The translations under genes and the position numbers were made by a program. 64,000 bases of DNA from Streptomyces sp. NBC_00236 (GTDB lineage Bacteria > Actinomycetota > Actinomycetes > Streptomycetales > Streptomycetaceae). Positions within the stretch are counted from its first letter, which is position 1; each line of letters starts with the position of its first letter. The notes under the pieces are model-generated. The model saw nothing but the letters and a program-made list of their open reading frames with translations, was not told the origin of the DNA and did no database searches. The DNA lies in assembly GCF_036195045.1 (NCBI RefSeq), contig NZ_CP108100.1, positions 2,480,001 through 2,544,000 on the forward strand, read 5' to 3'. Positions 36,512-44,913 of the stretch are shown here, piece by piece.

Positions 36512-39385
36512 CTAGGCCGGAACGATGTTCACCAGCTTCGGTGCCCGGACGATCACCTTGCGGATGCCCGCCCCGTCCAGTGCCGCGACGACGGCCGGGT
36601 CGGCCAGGGCCAGGGCCTCCAGCTCGGCGTCCGTGATCGACGGGGAGATCTCCAGGCGCGCCTTGACCTTGCCCTTGATCTGGACGACGCAGGTCACGGT
36701 CTCGTCCACGACGTACGCCGGGTCGGCGACCGGGAAGTCCTGGTGCACGACCGACTCGGTGTGGCCCAGTCGGCGCCACAGCTCCTCGGCGATGTGCGGC
36801 GCCAGCGGCGCCACCAGCAGCACCAGTGCCTCGGCGACGGGACGCGGCAGCGGGCCACCGGCCTTGGTCAGGTGGTTGTTCAGCTCTGTGACCTTGGCGA
36901 TGGCCGTGTTGAAGCGCATCCCGGCCATGTCGCCGCCGACGCCGTCGATCGCCTTGTGCAGCGCGCGCAGCGTGTCCTCGCCGGGCTCGGTGTCGACGAC
37001 GGTGACCTCGCCGCTCTCCTCGTCGACGATGTTGCGCCACAGGCGCTGCAGCAGGCGGTACTGGCCGACGACCGCGCGCGTGTCCCAGGGGCGCGACACG
37101 TCCAGGGGACCCATGGCCATCTCGTACAGGCGCAGCGTGTCGGCGCCGTACTCGCCGCAGATCTCGTCGGGCGTCACGGCGTTCTTCAGGGACTTGCCCA
37201 TCTTGCCCAGGACGCGGGAGACCTTCTCTCCCTCGTAGTAGTACGCCCCGTCGCGCTCCTCGACCTCGGCCGCCGGGACCGCGATGCCGCGGCTGTCCCG
37301 GTAGACGAAGGCCTGGATCATGCCCTGGTTGTACAGCTTGTGGAACGGCTCGGCGGAGGAGACGTGGCCCAGGTCGTGCAGCACCTTGGACCAGAAGCGG
37401 GCGTACAGCAGGTGCAGCACCGCGTGCTCGGCACCGCCCACGTACAGGTCGACGCCGCCGGTCGGCTGCCCCTCGCGCGGGCCCATCCAGTACTGCTCGA
37501 TCGCCGGGTCGACCAGCTTCTCGCTGTTGTTCGGGTCCAGGTAGCGCAGCTCGTACCAGCAGGAACCGGCCCAGTTGGGCATGGTGTTGGTCTCGCGGCG
37601 GTACTTCCTGGGGCCGTTGCCGTCGCCCAGGTCCAGCGTGACGTTGACCCAGTCGGCGTTGCGCGACAGCGGGGTCTCGGGCTGGGTGTCGGCGTCGTCC
37701 GGGTCGAAGGTGCGCGGCGAGTAGTCGTCGACCTCCGGCAGTTCCAGCGGCAGCATCGACTCGGGCAGCGGGTGGGCGATGCCCTCCTCGTCGTACACGA
37801 TCGGGAAGGGCTCGCCCCAGTAGCGCTGGCGGCTGAACAGCCAGTCGCGCAGCCGGAAGTTGACGGTGCCCTCGCCGACCCCGTGCTCCTTCAGCCACTC
37901 GGTGATCCGGATCTTGGCGTCCACGACGCCCAGGCCGTCCAGCGAGATCTCGTCGTTCGCGGAGTTGACCAGCTTGGCGTCGTACGAGCCGAAGGCGTCC
38001 TCCCACGTGGAGGCGTCCGTGCCGCGGTCGTCCGACGGCTCGACGACACAGCGCATCGGCAGCTCGAAGGCGCGCGCGAAGGCGAAGTCGCGCGCGTCGT
38101 GCGCCGGTACGGCCATGATCGCGCCGGTGCCGTAGCCCATCAGGACGTAGTCGGCGATGAAGACGGGTACCTGCTCGCCGCTGACCGGGTTGGTCGCGTA
38201 CGCACCGGTGAAGACGCCCGTCTTGTCCTTGGCCTCGGCCTGCCGCTCCACGTCGGACTTGGCGGCGGCCTGCTTGCGGTACGCGGTGACGGCCTCGGCC
38301 GGGGTGGCGTGGCCGCCGGTCCAGACGGCGTGGGTGCCGTCGGGCCAGGCGGCGGGAGTGATCCGCTCGACCAGCTCGTGCTCCGGCGCCAGCACCATGT
38401 AGGTGGCGCCGAACAGGGTGTCCTGGCGGGTGGTGAAGACGGTGATGCTGCCGGCCCCGTCGACGGGGAAGTCGACGCGCGCGCCCTCGGAGCGGCCGAT
38501 CCAGTTGCGCTGCTGCAGCTTGATGGCCTCGGGCCAGTCCAGCCCGTCCAGGTCGTTCAGCAGGCGGTCGGCGTAGGCCGTGATGCGCATGTTCCACTGA
38601 CGCAGCTTGGCCTTGAAGACGGGGAAGTTGCCGCGCTCGGAGCGGCCGTCGGCGGTGACCTCCTCGTTGGCCAGGACGGTGCCCAGGCCGGGCGACCAGT
38701 TGACGGGTGCGTCGGAGGCGTAGGCCAGCCGGTGGTCGCTCAGGACGTCGGCGCGCTCGGCGGCGCTCAGCGCGCTCCAGTCACGGCCGTCCGGGGTCGG
38801 GCGCTCGCCGCTCTCGAACTGGGCGACCAGTTCGGCGATGGGCCGGGCGCGGTCCGCGTCGGTGTCGTACCAGGAGTTGAAGATCTGCAGGAAGATCCAC
38901 TGGGTCCACTTGTAGTACTCGGACTCGATCGTGGCGAACGAGCGGCGCTTGTCGTGGCCCAGGCCCAGCCGGCGCAGCTGCGCCGTCATGTTCTCGATGT
39001 TGGCCTCGGTCGAGATCCGCGGGTGCGTGCCGGTCTGTACGGCGTACTGCTCCGCGGGCAGGCCGAAGGCGTCGAAGCCCAGGGTGTGCAGGACGTTGTG
39101 GCCGGTCATCCGCTGGTGACGGGCGAAGACGTCGGTGGCGATGTAGCCCAGCGGGTGGCCCACGTGCAGCCCCGCACCCGAGGGGTACGGGAACATGTCC
39201 ATGATGAACTTCTTCGGCTTGGCGGCCAGCTCCGGGTCGCCCGCCAGGTCACCGGTCGGGTTCGGCGCCTCGTAGGTGCCCTCGGCGTCCCAGAAGTCCT
39301 GCCAGCGTGCCTCGATGTCGGCGGCCATCGCTGCCGTATAGCGGTGCGGCGCAGCAACGTCGGCTGCGGAATTCGTCTCGCTCAT
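36512..39385 (-). CDS. leuS: Leucyl-tRNA synthetase
   Basis: Class I aminoacyl-tRNA synthetase, 957 residues, full length. The HIGH-type motif is HVGHPLGY and the KMSKS loop is KMGKS. The editing (CP1) domain and anticodon-binding region are present. ATG 39385 (MSETNSAAD) is favoured with GAGG just upstream; an ATG nine codons earlier is possible. It follows a leader peptide and attenuator, so expression should respond to leucyl-tRNA charging. Confidence 0.97.
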   Translation of the reverse strand: MSETNSAADVAAPHRYTAAMAADIEARWQDFWDAEGTYEAPNPTGDLAGDPELAAKPKKFIMDMFPYPSGAGLHVGHPLGYIATDVFARHQRMTGHNVLHTLGFDAFGLPAEQYAVQTGTHPRISTEANIENMTAQLRRLGLGHDKRRSFATIESEYYKWTQWIFLQIFNSWYDTDADRARPIAELVAQFESGERPTPDGRDWSALSAAERADVLSDHRLAYASDAPVNWSPGLGTVLANEEVTADGRSERGNFPVFKAKLRQWNMRITAYADRLLNDLDGLDWPEAIKLQQRNWIGRSEGARVDFPVDGAGSITVFTTRQDTLFGATYMVLAPEHELVERITPAAWPDGTHAVWTGGHATPAEAVTAYRKQAAAKSDVERQAEAKDKTGVFTGAYATNPVSGEQVPVFIADYVLMGYGTGAIMAVPAHDARDFAFARAFELPMRCVVEPSDDRGTDASTWEDAFGSYDAKLVNSANDEISLDGLGVVDAKIRITEWLKEHGVGEGTVNFRLRDWLFSRQRYWGEPFPIVYDEEGIAHPLPESMLPLELPEVDDYSPRTFDPDDADTQPETPLSRNADWVNVTLDLGDGNGPRKYRRETNTMPNWAGSCWYELRYLDPNNSEKLVDPAIEQYWMGPREGQPTGGVDLYVGGAEHAVLHLLYARFWSKVLHDLGHVSSAEPFHKLYNQGMIQAFVYRDSRGIAVPAAEVEERDGAYYYEGEKVSRVLGKMGKSLKNAVTPDEICGEYGADTLRLYEMAMGPLDVSRPWDTRAVVGQYRLLQRLWRNIVDEESGEVTVVDTEPGEDTLRALHKAIDGVGGDMAGMRFNTAIAKVTELNNHLTKAGGPLPRPVAEALVLLVAPLAPHIAEELWRRLGHTESVVHQDFPVADPAYVVDETVTCVVQIKGKVKARLEISPSITDAELEALALADPAVVAALDGAGIRKVIVRAPKLVNIVPA

Positions 39386-39452
39386 GATCCTCAAAGCTCC
39401 ATCGATCGTCATCTGCCGGCGCCCACGTCTACGGACACGCGTCTACGGAAAC

Positions 39453-39478
39453 GAAAAAGCCCCTCGCACAGGAGGGGA
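39453..39478 (-). terminator. Intrinsic terminator of the leuS attenuator
   Basis: On the transcript strand CCCCTC-CTGTGC-GAGGGG forms a 6-bp stem followed by C and TTTTT, a classical Rho-independent terminator with a U-run, which is unusual in this GC-rich window. It lies between the leader peptide and leuS, where read-through is required for leuS expression. Confidence 0.85.
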
Positions 39479-39481
39479 CGC

Positions 39482-39530
39482 CGCGCTGATGCCGACCAGG
39501 CATTCTCACCGGTCGGGACTGATCAGCGCG
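39482..39530 (-). promoter_or_regulatory. Attenuator stem overlapping the leuS leader-peptide stop
   Basis: CGCGCTGAT pairs with ATCAGCGCG (9 bp), enclosing a CCGACC/GGTCGG inner stem. The 5' arm includes the leader stop codon. Ribosome position on the leader would decide whether this stem forms and therefore whether the downstream terminator folds. Confidence 0.7.
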
Positions 39531-39561
39531 GCTCGCTAAGCAGAAGGCGTACGGCACGCAT
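39523..39561 (-). CDS. leuS leader peptide, 12 residues with three consecutive leucines
   Basis: The short frame encodes MRAVRLLLSEPR, with three adjacent leucine codons CTT CTG CTT; CTT is a rare codon in GC-rich streptomycetes. It sits directly upstream of the stem and U-run terminator. TACCCT lies six bases before its ATG, so it is probably translated from a leaderless transcript. This is the expected layout for ribosome-mediated attenuation by leucyl-tRNA supply. It is too short to be recognised by homology alone. Confidence 0.85.
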   Translation of the reverse strand: MRAVRLLLSEPR

Positions 39562-39567
39562 GGCGTC

Positions 39568-39573
39568 AGGGTA
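39568..39573 (-). promoter_or_regulatory. -10 element for the leaderless leuS leader transcript
   Basis: The minus strand reads TACCCT, matching TANNNT, followed by six bases and the leader-peptide ATG. No clear -35 was recognised. Confidence 0.6.
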
Positions 39574-39779
39574 CCGCACAGGCCCGGCTCTCTTCCGGGC
39601 ACCGCCGATCCGTGGACACGGGGGGCGGTGGGCCACGCGTCAGAACGTCCGGGAAGCGGGGGTTACTCCGCGTAATGCCCTCTATCGGGGCAACCATCCA
39701 AACCTCGTACCGGCCGGTATGGAGCGACTTAGCATGCGGCAACGGGACCGCTTTGCCGAGCCATTCGGAGTCGCCCCCC

Positions 39780-41087
39780 ATGAACCCTCATCGCAAGATC
39801 CGCTCATCGGCCGCCCCTCTCCAGGGGCCGAGCCGTCAGGTACAGGGCGGGCTGACCGTCGCTGTGCTGGTTCTCCTGCCGCTGCTCGCCGTGGCGGGCA
39901 GTGACGGTGTGCGCGCCACGCTCGACTTCACGACCGGTGTCCTCTCGCTGGTCTCGCTCACCGCCGCGGTGGGCTGGGGCCTCCTCGCGACCGACCGGCT
40001 GTTCCTCTCCTCGCGTCAGCGGCTGATCGGCCAGGCCGTCCACCGCACCGCCGCTGCCGCCTCGCTGGGCTTCCTGCTGCTCCATGTCACGGTGAAGGTC
40101 TCGCTGGGGCACGTGGCGCTGCTCGGCGCCGTCATCCCCTTCGGTCTCGGTGTCGGGGGTACGGCGGGGCTCATCGGTTTCGGCGCGCTGGCCGGACTGC
40201 TGATGGTGGTGGCCGCCGCCACGGGCGCGCTGCGCAGCGCCTTCGCCAGCCCCAGCAAGGTCGCCGGGCGCTGGCGTGCGCTGCACGCGCTGTCCTACCC
40301 GGCCTGGTGCGCCGCGCTGGTGCACGGTCTGTACGCGGGCCGGCCGCCCGCCGTCTGGGTCGTCGTGATGTACAGCCTGTGTCTCGTCGCGGTGGCGGCC
40401 GTGCTGTGCCTGCGCGTGCTGCCACCGCCGGTGAAGCGTCGGATCGCCGGACTGATCACCGCTCTGGTCAAGCCGGACGCCCTGCCCGCCGATCCGGACC
40501 CGGTGGCCCGCGAGGCGCCGCTGCCCGGTGCGGACACCACGACCCTGCCGGGGACGTACGGGCCGGACGCGGTCAGCACCGGCACCGGTCGGAGCGGCGT
40601 CGGCAGTCAGCCGCGCGGCACCCCGCTGCCCTCGTCCTTCGAGCACCCCCGGACCACACTCCGGGCACCCGCCCCGCCGCTGTACGAGGCCCCGCCCCGC
40701 AGCTCCGACCGCCTGGGCGGCCCGCCCCCGGGCCGGCCCGGCGGCCTCACGGGGCCCGGGCCGGGGATCGCCGCCGGGTACCGCGCGGTCTCACCGACCG
40801 CCGGAACGGCCACACGACGAGAACCGTCCGGCCGCTGGCCGGCGCCGTCGCCCGCTCCGCCGGCCCAGGCGCTGCGGCCGCCGCCCGCGCCCGCCGCGGC
40901 GGCGGACCCTCCGTACACCGCGTACGAGCCGCCCACGCCCTACGCCCCCGCCCAGGAGCCTCCGCGCGTCTCCGGAGCCGCGACCGCCCCGCTGCCCGCC
41001 GTCGGCGACACCGCACCGCTTCCGGGGCCGTTCTACCCGCCCCCGGCCGGAGAGCCCTGGACCGCACCCGCAGGAGACCGACCGTGA
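39780..41087 (+). CDS. Ferric reductase/cytochrome b-like membrane protein
   Basis: 435 residues. The first half has about six membrane spans with spaced histidines (AVHRTAAAASLGFLLLHVTVK, noted as VHRTAAAASLG and LLLHVTVK; then WRALHALSYPAW and VHGLYAG) in the pattern of heme-ligating ferric-reductase-like or cytochrome b561-like domains. The second half is a long Pro/Ala-rich, probably disordered cytoplasmic tail. ATG 39780 has GGAG about 9 nt upstream; the longer reading would overlap the leuS leader region. Its stop overlaps the start of a NuoF-like flavoprotein, its likely electron-transfer partner. Confidence 0.8.
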   Translation: MNPHRKIRSSAAPLQGPSRQVQGGLTVAVLVLLPLLAVAGSDGVRATLDFTTGVLSLVSLTAAVGWGLLATDRLFLSSRQRLIGQAVHRTAAAASLGFLLLHVTVKVSLGHVALLGAVIPFGLGVGGTAGLIGFGALAGLLMVVAAATGALRSAFASPSKVAGRWRALHALSYPAWCAALVHGLYAGRPPAVWVVVMYSLCLVAVAAVLCLRVLPPPVKRRIAGLITALVKPDALPADPDPVAREAPLPGADTTTLPGTYGPDAVSTGTGRSGVGSQPRGTPLPSSFEHPRTTLRAPAPPLYEAPPRSSDRLGGPPPGRPGGLTGPGPGIAAGYRAVSPTAGTATRREPSGRWPAPSPAPPAQALRPPPAPAAAADPPYTAYEPPTPYAPAQEPPRVSGAATAPLPAVGDTAPLPGPFYPPPAGEPWTAPAGDRP

Positions 41088-42661
41088 ACATCCCCCTCCC
41101 CGACGTACCGGAAGTGCGCGTCGTCGGCCTCCCCCAACTGACCAGCGGCTTCGACCTGGTGGAGCGGCTCGACCTCGGTATGCACCTGAAGGTGCACGGA
41201 CCGCTGGAGCCGATGACCGGCGAACGTCTGGCGGAGCTCGCCGAGGCCATCTCGCTGAACGGCCGCGGCGGCGCCGGATTCCCCTTCGGCAGAAAGCTGC
41301 GGGCCGTCGCCAAGGCGTCGATCCGGCGAGGGGTGCGGCCGGTCGTCGTGATCAACGGCAGCGAGGGCGAGCCCGCCTGCCGCAAGGACACGGTGCTCCT
41401 CAACCGCGCTCCGCACCTCATCCTGGACGGCGCCCTGCTGGCCGCGGAGGCGCTCGGCGCCCGCACCCTGATCGTCGCCGTCACCCGTAACTCCACGGAG
41501 ATCTCGGTGCGCTCCGCCCTCGCCGAACGGGGTCTGTCCGACCGGCGTGGGCAGCCCTTGCGGGCCCGGGTGGTGCGTACGCCGGAACGCATGGTCTCCG
41601 GGGAGGCCTCGGCCGTCATCCGGGCCGCGTCCGGTGGCCCCGCCCTGCCGCCCGGGCGCCGCGAACGGGCCGCCGAGTCGGGGGTCGGGGGCGCCCCGAC
41701 CCTGCTGTCGAACGCGGAGACGTACGCGCAACTCGCCGTCGCCGCCCGCATGGGCGCCCGTCGCTACGGGAACACCGGGCTCCCCGACGAGCCGGGAACG
41801 GTGCTCCTCACGCTCTCCGGCGCGGTCGCGCGTCCGATGGTCGTCGAGGTGCCCACGGGGGTGCCGCTGCGGTACGTGCTCCAGCTGGCCGGTGCGCCCC
41901 CACTGCCGCAGGGCGTGCTGACGGGCGGCTATCACGGCAGCTGGATCAGTACGAACGCCCTGCACGATGCCGTCGTCTCCCGTCAGTCGCTGGCCGCGGT
42001 GGGCGGAGCGCTGGGAGCGGGCGCGATCCTGCCGATCGGGCCGGAGACCTGTCCACTCGGCGAGTCCCTGCGCGTGGCGAACTGGCTGGCCGCCGAGACC
42101 GCGGGCCAGTGCGGCCCGTGCAGGCTCGGCCTGCCGGCCGCCGCGGGCGGGCTCTCCGACGTGCTGAACGGGGGCGGCCCTGCCGCACTGGAGGCACTGC
42201 GTGAGGTGACCCTGGCGGTGAAGGGGCGGGGCGCCTGCAAGCACCCGGACGGTTCGGCGCGCTTCCTGTCCTCCACGCTCTCCGCTTTCACCGACGATCT
42301 GGCCGCCCATGTGCTGGACGGCGGCTGCGGCCGCGAGACGCTCGGCGTCCTCCCGCTTCCCGCACCCGGTTACCAGGATGTGGAGGAGTCCATTCCCAGC
42401 GGCGAGAAGCTGGCCGTGGACTGGACGCTCTGCCGGGGCCACGGCCTGTGCGCCGACATCGTCCCGGAGTTGATCAGGCTGGGCCCCGACGGCTATCCGG
42501 CCCTCGCGGACGCCGCGGTACCGATGCATCTGCGGGGACGCGCACAGCGTGCCGTACGCCGCTGCCCCGCCCTGGCGCTCCGGATCGAGCAACCGGCTCC
42601 CGAGCGGCCTGCCCTGCCTCCGGGCACCGGCCGTAAGGCCCTCGGCAGCGGCCGGAGTTGA
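41084..42661 (+). CDS. NuoF-like NADH-binding flavoprotein with C-terminal ferredoxin
   Basis: 525 residues from GTG 41084 (GGAG 7 nt upstream, GTGA overlap with the membrane protein). It has NuoF-type NADH/FMN motifs NGRGGAGFPFG and NGSEGEPA, an SLBB segment (GVPLRYVLQLAG) and a 4Fe-4S motif GQCGPCRLG with a further Cys (GACKHP). A C-terminal ferredoxin segment with CRGHGLC and RRCPAL follows, likely binding a 3Fe-4S or 4Fe-4S cluster. It probably passes electrons from NADH to the membrane partner. This is an inference; NuoE and NuoG homologues are absent here. Confidence 0.85.
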   Translation: MNIPLPDVPEVRVVGLPQLTSGFDLVERLDLGMHLKVHGPLEPMTGERLAELAEAISLNGRGGAGFPFGRKLRAVAKASIRRGVRPVVVINGSEGEPACRKDTVLLNRAPHLILDGALLAAEALGARTLIVAVTRNSTEISVRSALAERGLSDRRGQPLRARVVRTPERMVSGEASAVIRAASGGPALPPGRRERAAESGVGGAPTLLSNAETYAQLAVAARMGARRYGNTGLPDEPGTVLLTLSGAVARPMVVEVPTGVPLRYVLQLAGAPPLPQGVLTGGYHGSWISTNALHDAVVSRQSLAAVGGALGAGAILPIGPETCPLGESLRVANWLAAETAGQCGPCRLGLPAAAGGLSDVLNGGGPAALEALREVTLAVKGRGACKHPDGSARFLSSTLSAFTDDLAAHVLDGGCGRETLGVLPLPAPGYQDVEESIPSGEKLAVDWTLCRGHGLCADIVPELIRLGPDGYPALADAAVPMHLRGRAQRAVRRCPALALRIEQPAPERPALPPGTGRKALGSGRS

Positions 42662-42671
42662 CCCGGCACAA

Positions 42672-42712
42672 ACGACTGGCGGGCCATCCGAATCGGATGG
42701 CCCGCCAGTCGT
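42672..42712. terminator. Bidirectional terminator between the NuoF-like gene and tRNA-Ala
   Basis: A perfect 19-bp stem (left arm ACGACTGGCGGGCCATCCG) around three bases. It lies 10 bp from both the flavoprotein stop and the tRNA 3' end and can serve both strands. Confidence 0.9.
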
Positions 42713-42721
42713 TCTTCACTG

Positions 42722-42794
42722 TGGAGCTAAGGAGAATTGAACTCCTGACCTCCTGCATGCCATGCAGGCGCTCTACCAACTGAGCTATAGCCCC
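42722..42794 (-). tRNA. tRNA-Ala (anticodon GGC), copy 1
   Basis: A 73-nt cloverleaf with acceptor GGGGCTA/TAGCTCC including the G3-U70 alanine identity pair, anticodon GGC in loop ATGGCAT, D-arm AGCTCAGTTGGTAGAGC and T-loop GTTCAATTC. No CCA is encoded. It is identical to copy 2 at 43,429-43,501. Confidence 0.97.
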
Positions 42795-42905
42795 GTGCTG
42801 TGCTGCCCGGTCTCCCGTGGCGACATCGAGAACATTACCGGTCACCCCGGCCGTCCACCAAATCGTTTCCGATCGGCCCCTCTCCAGCCGTTCACCGAGG
42901 GCGGT

Positions 42906-43139
42906 TCAGGCGGTGGCGAAGGAGTAGAACCGCTTCAGCGTGCAGTGCTCCTCCAGCAGCCGTCCGTAGATCGGCTCCCCCTCGAGCTCCCGGTAGGTCT
43001 CGATGGGGTCGCCCTTTATGACCAGCGCCCGCGCGCATTCCTCGCACCAGTACTGGTAGTCCACGTTGACCGGGTCCATGTCCCTGACGATGGGCGTACC
43101 GCTGCCGCACCAGTCGCATTTCCTCCTGTGTGCACCCAT
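42906..43139 (-). CDS. Small zinc-ribbon-like conserved protein
   Basis: 77 residues with two CxxC knuckles (Cys8/Cys11 and Cys32/Cys35: KCDWCG and YWCEECA), suggesting a treble-clef or zinc-ribbon structure. The remainder is acidic and helical. It starts at ATG 43139. No known family was recognised. It lies alone between two identical tRNA-Ala genes on the same strand and may depend on a promoter just upstream. Confidence 0.75.
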   Translation of the reverse strand: MGAHRRKCDWCGSGTPIVRDMDPVNVDYQYWCEECARALVIKGDPIETYRELEGEPIYGRLLEEHCTLKRFYSFATA

Positions 43140-43391
43140 GGATCAGCTCCGGGTGCGGCCGCGGGCCGTGCACAGGGGAAGGATTCCGGTGTGACCACCG
43201 GGCGTTCGGATCACCGGGGGACGCATCCGGACGGGCTCCGGGGGCAGGTCCAGGAGATCGTGGCGGCTCGCAGGCATCGCACGCTCCTCCCCGTTCGGTC
43301 CGTCTCCCCCTCCGGCGGTCCGATTCTGCCATGAGCCCGCAAGAGGGGCAGCCCGCCGGAGATCCTCGGAGACCACACCCCGGAACAAGCA

Positions 43392-43423
43392 AGGATCCCG
43401 CCCCCTGACGGGGACGGGATCCT
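43392..43423 (-). terminator. Terminator downstream of tRNA-Ala copy 2
   Basis: AGGATCCCG plus CCCC pairs with GGGG plus CGGGATCCT (short loop, one mismatch), ending 6 bp from the tRNA 3' end. Confidence 0.75.
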
Positions 43424-43428
43424 GATTG

Positions 43429-43501
43429 TGGAGCTAAGGAGAATTGAACTCCTGACCTCCTGCATGCCATGCAGGCGCTCTACCAACTGAGCTATAGCCC
43501 C
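43429..43501 (-). tRNA. tRNA-Ala (anticodon GGC), copy 2
   Basis: Identical over 73 nt to copy 1, including the G3-U70 pair and GGC anticodon. No CCA is encoded. It has its own terminator but shares no obvious flanking sequence with copy 1. Confidence 0.97.
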
Positions 43502-43629
43502 GCTGTCCGCTGTGTTTCCCTGCGTTTCCGCGCTGCGAACAAGAAGAACTTTAGCCTGTGACCAGCCAGAAAGTGAAATCCGGCCGGTGCTGCCCGAAGA
43601 CGCCCTGCGGACGCCGCCCGGGCACCCGG

Positions 43630-44283
43630 TCAGGCGTCGTCGCCGAGCACCGGTTCGGGCAGCGTGCCGGCGTTGTGCTCCAGCAGACGCCAGCCGCGGG
43701 CACCCTCGCCCAGCACCGACCAGCAGCAGTTGGAGAGCCCGCCGAGCCCTTCCCAGTGGTGCGCTTCCAGACCCAGCAGCCGGCCGATGGTGGTCCGGAT
43801 GGTGCCACCGTGGCTGACGACGACGAGCGTGCCGTCGTCGGGCAGCTTGTCGGCATGCGCGAGCACGACGGGGGCAGCCCTGTCGGCGACCTCGGTCTCC
43901 AGCTCACCGCCGCCGCGCCGTACGGGCTCGCCGCGCTTCCACGCGGCGTACTGCTCGCCGTACAGCCCCACGATCTCCTCGTGGGTGAGGCCCTGCCAGG
44001 CGCCCGCATAGGTCTCACGCAGCCCCGGATCGTGCGCGATGGCGTGCCCGGTGATCGCGGCGAGCTCGGCCGCCGTGGCCGCGGCCCGCCGCAGATCGGA
44101 TGCGACGATCGCGTCCGGCTTCAGCCCGGCGAGCAGCCGGGCGGCCCGCCGGGCCTGCTCGACGCCCTCGTCGGTGAGCTCGATGTCCGTGGAGCCCTGG
44201 AACCGGCGCTCCAGGTTCCACGCCGTCTGGCCGTGTCGCCAGAGGACGATCCTGCGGCCCCTGCCGCTTCCGCTGCCGGTCAG
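43630..44283 (-). CDS. Histidine phosphatase (RHG family), probable CTG start
   Basis: 217 residues if started at CTG 44283. The catalytic RHG (residues 16-18, VLWRHGQT), SDLRRAAATA and the second histidine (VVSHGGTIR) are all present, with length typical of phosphoglycerate mutase-like phosphatases. No ATG, GTG or TTG occurs in frame between the preceding in-frame stop and the RHG motif. The CTG has GGAAGGTG about 8 nt upstream and overlaps the rsfS stop by 4 bp (CTGA), the layout normally seen as ATGA. The nearest canonical start (GTG 43971) would remove the active site. Substrate unknown. Confidence 0.85.
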   Translation of the reverse strand: MTGSGSGRGRRIVLWRHGQTAWNLERRFQGSTDIELTDEGVEQARRAARLLAGLKPDAIVASDLRRAAATAAELAAITGHAIAHDPGLRETYAGAWQGLTHEEIVGLYGEQYAAWKRGEPVRRGGGELETEVADRAAPVVLAHADKLPDDGTLVVVSHGGTIRTTIGRLLGLEAHHWEGLGGLSNCCWSVLGEGARGWRLLEHNAGTLPEPVLGDDA

Positions 44284-44711
44284 CTCAGTTCACCTTCCGT
44301 GCCGCCGGTGAGCTGTGCGTGCTCCTCGGCCTTGCCGCGGGTCTTCACGGCGTCCTCGGGAAGAGGGATCTCGGGGCAGTCCTTCCACAGGCGCTCCAGC
44401 GCGTAGAAGACGCGCTCCTCGCTGTGCTGGACGTGGATGACGATGTCGACGTAGTCGAGGAGGATCCAGCGGGCGTCGCGGTCGCCCTCACGGCGGACCG
44501 GCTTGGCGCCGAGCTTCTTCTGAAGCTGCTCCTCGATCTCGTCGACGATCGACTTGACCTGGCGGTCGTTGGGGGCCGAAGCCAGCAGGAAGGCGTCCGT
44601 GATCGACAGCACGTCGCTGACGTCGTACGCAATGATGTCGTGCGCGAGCCGGTCGGCGGCCGCCTGAGCGGCGGCGTTGATGAGCTCGATGGAGCGGTCC
44701 GTGGCGGTCAC
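44280..44711 (-). CDS. rsfS: Ribosomal silencing factor RsfS
   Basis: 143 residues. The family core shows DVSDVLSITDAFLLASAPNDRQ and WILLDYVDIVIHVQ, here quoted in parts as ITDAFLLASAPNDRQ and WILLDYVDIVIH. RsfS binds ribosomal protein L14 and blocks subunit joining under nutrient stress. It lies between nadD/LCP and the histidine phosphatase, consistent with the common nadD-rsfS linkage. Its stop overlaps the proposed CTG start of the phosphatase. A terminator hairpin after the LCP gene separates the transcripts. Confidence 0.95.
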   Translation of the reverse strand: MTATDRSIELINAAAQAAADRLAHDIIAYDVSDVLSITDAFLLASAPNDRQVKSIVDEIEEQLQKKLGAKPVRREGDRDARWILLDYVDIVIHVQHSEERVFYALERLWKDCPEIPLPEDAVKTRGKAEEHAQLTGGTEGELS

Positions 44712-44838
44712 ATGCAGGCTTTCGTCGGCGGTCAGATCAACCTCTAGGGTCTCACGGACCGCCGACAGCCCACGCAGTCATCTTTCGAAGCCGTTCAGAA
44801 GCCGTCGGGCGGCGCCCCGGAGCAGGTCCGGGAACGGC

Positions 44839-44878
44839 TTCGGGGCGGCCCCGGAAAGGATTCCGGAGCCGCCCCGAA
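44839..44878 (-). terminator. Terminator downstream of the LCP/LytR_C gene
   Basis: TTCGGGGCGG pairs with CCGCCCCGAA and an inner CCGGA with TCCGG, 35 bp past the LCP stop. It separates nadD-LCP from rsfS. Confidence 0.7.
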
Positions 44879-44913
44879 CCTGACCGGTGCACCGGTCAGG
44901 CCGTACCGCCGGC

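Noticed and set aside
39423..39600. T-box riboswitch for leuS
   Set aside because: The conserved T-box sequence and specifier layout were not found; a leader peptide with Leu codons and a terminator explains the region better.
42722..43501. Integration site or small element between the two tRNA-Ala genes
   Set aside because: No integrase, attachment-core mismatch or foreign base composition is seen; a tRNA duplication explains the layout.
43630..43971. RHG phosphatase starting at GTG 43971 (113 residues)
   Set aside because: This start would remove the catalytic RHG motif and half of the domain, both of which are clearly encoded upstream in the same frame.
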